Assembly: GCA_945870085.1 (NCBI GenBank) | Contig: CAMBQX010000116.1 | Span: 1-5,690, forward strand | Origin: Bifidobacterium breve | GTDB taxonomy: Bacteria; Actinomycetota; Actinomycetes; S36-B12 | Direction of reading: 5' to 3' | DNA length: 5,690 bases | In this document: positions 5,611 to 5,690 of the stretch, piece by piece | How the letters are laid out: the number at the start of each line of letters is the position of its first letter | Position numbering within the stretch: the stretch's first letter is position 1 | Notes under the pieces: model-generated | What the model saw: the letters and a program-made list of their open reading frames with translations, nothing else | The model's database searches: none | What the model was told of the DNA's origin: nothing | Made by a program: the position numbers and the translations under genes

Positions 5611-5690
5611 GTACCATTATTGCTAGCGCTAGCAATGCATTGCGTGACGCGGCCCCGATACCGTTTTGGACGGATCGCCAGGACGCTCCG
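5607..5690 (+). CDS. Probable FAD-dependent amine/amino-acid oxidoreductase, N-terminus only
   Basis: Only the first 28 codons are present; the frame is open to the right edge. It begins at an ATG overlapping the potA TGA (ATGA), so it belongs to the importer operon. The tail of the visible peptide, ALRDAAPIPFWTDRQDAP (residues 11-28), resembles the leader before the dinucleotide-binding GxGxxG fold in actinobacterial DAO-type FAD oxidoreductases found with polyamine importers. There a proline and aromatic-Trp motif is followed by an Asp/Pro-rich stretch. The flavin-binding motif itself would lie beyond the edge, so the call rests on a short pattern plus context. If right, it would oxidise the imported amine or a gamma-glutamyl derivative. 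A gene starting here is near certain; its identity is moderate. Confidence 0.5.
   Translation, partial: MSTIIASASNALRDAAPIPFWTDRQDAP
5619..5643. repeat. Two overlapping perfect palindromes at the start of the oxidoreductase gene
   Basis: ATTGCTAGCGCTAGCAAT (5619-5636) is an 18-bp perfect palindrome. It overlaps a second perfect palindrome, GCAATGCATTGC (5632-5643). They start 12 bases after the ATG at 5607, within codons 5-13. They could be protein-binding sites or alternative hairpins near the ribosome binding region; neither resembles the candidate operator before potD. Confidence 0.7.

Overview
The window reads as a piece of a bacterial chromosome, most likely from an actinobacterium. The grounds are a somewhat GC-rich sequence with GTG as a possible start codon, a lipoprotein-anchored solute-binding protein, and family resemblances in every gene. 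This is inference; no rRNA or other taxonomic marker is present. I see no mobile element, tRNA, CRISPR array or long repeat.

Layout. Two transcription units diverge from an AT-rich intergenic region at 1601-1785. Leftward run a TetR-family regulator (1600-974) and a GT-B glycosyltransferase (977 to the left edge, cut after 325 codons). They share an ATGA stop/start overlap, so they are almost certainly one operon. Rightward runs a compact ABC importer operon of the spermidine/putrescine (Pot) type. It holds a lipoprotein binding protein (potD-like, 1786-2898), two permeases (potB-like to 3804, potC-like to 4567) and an ATPase (potA-like, 4564-5610). The last gene, entering at 5607 through another ATGA overlap and cut by the right edge, looks like the N-terminus of an FAD-dependent amine/amino-acid oxidoreductase.

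How they fit together. The importer would bring in a polyamine or similar amine, and the oxidoreductase would begin its catabolism. The TetR protein is the obvious candidate regulator of both units, and a 20-bp near-palindrome at 1742-1761, just before the potD ribosome binding site, is a candidate operator. The glycosyltransferase is the unexpected partner: it has the GT1/MGT fold signature, but the usual catalytic-base histidine position reads proline. A sugar-transfer step tied to amine uptake is the most novel idea the window offers, and it is only a hypothesis.

Structural signals beyond the genes include a 16-bp GC-rich hairpin in the first codons of potB (2927-2964), with no U-tract. 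There are also two overlapping perfect palindromes (18 and 12 bp) at the start of the oxidoreductase gene (5619-5643), direct CTTGCA repeats before potD, and two mutually exclusive hairpins in the potD leader.
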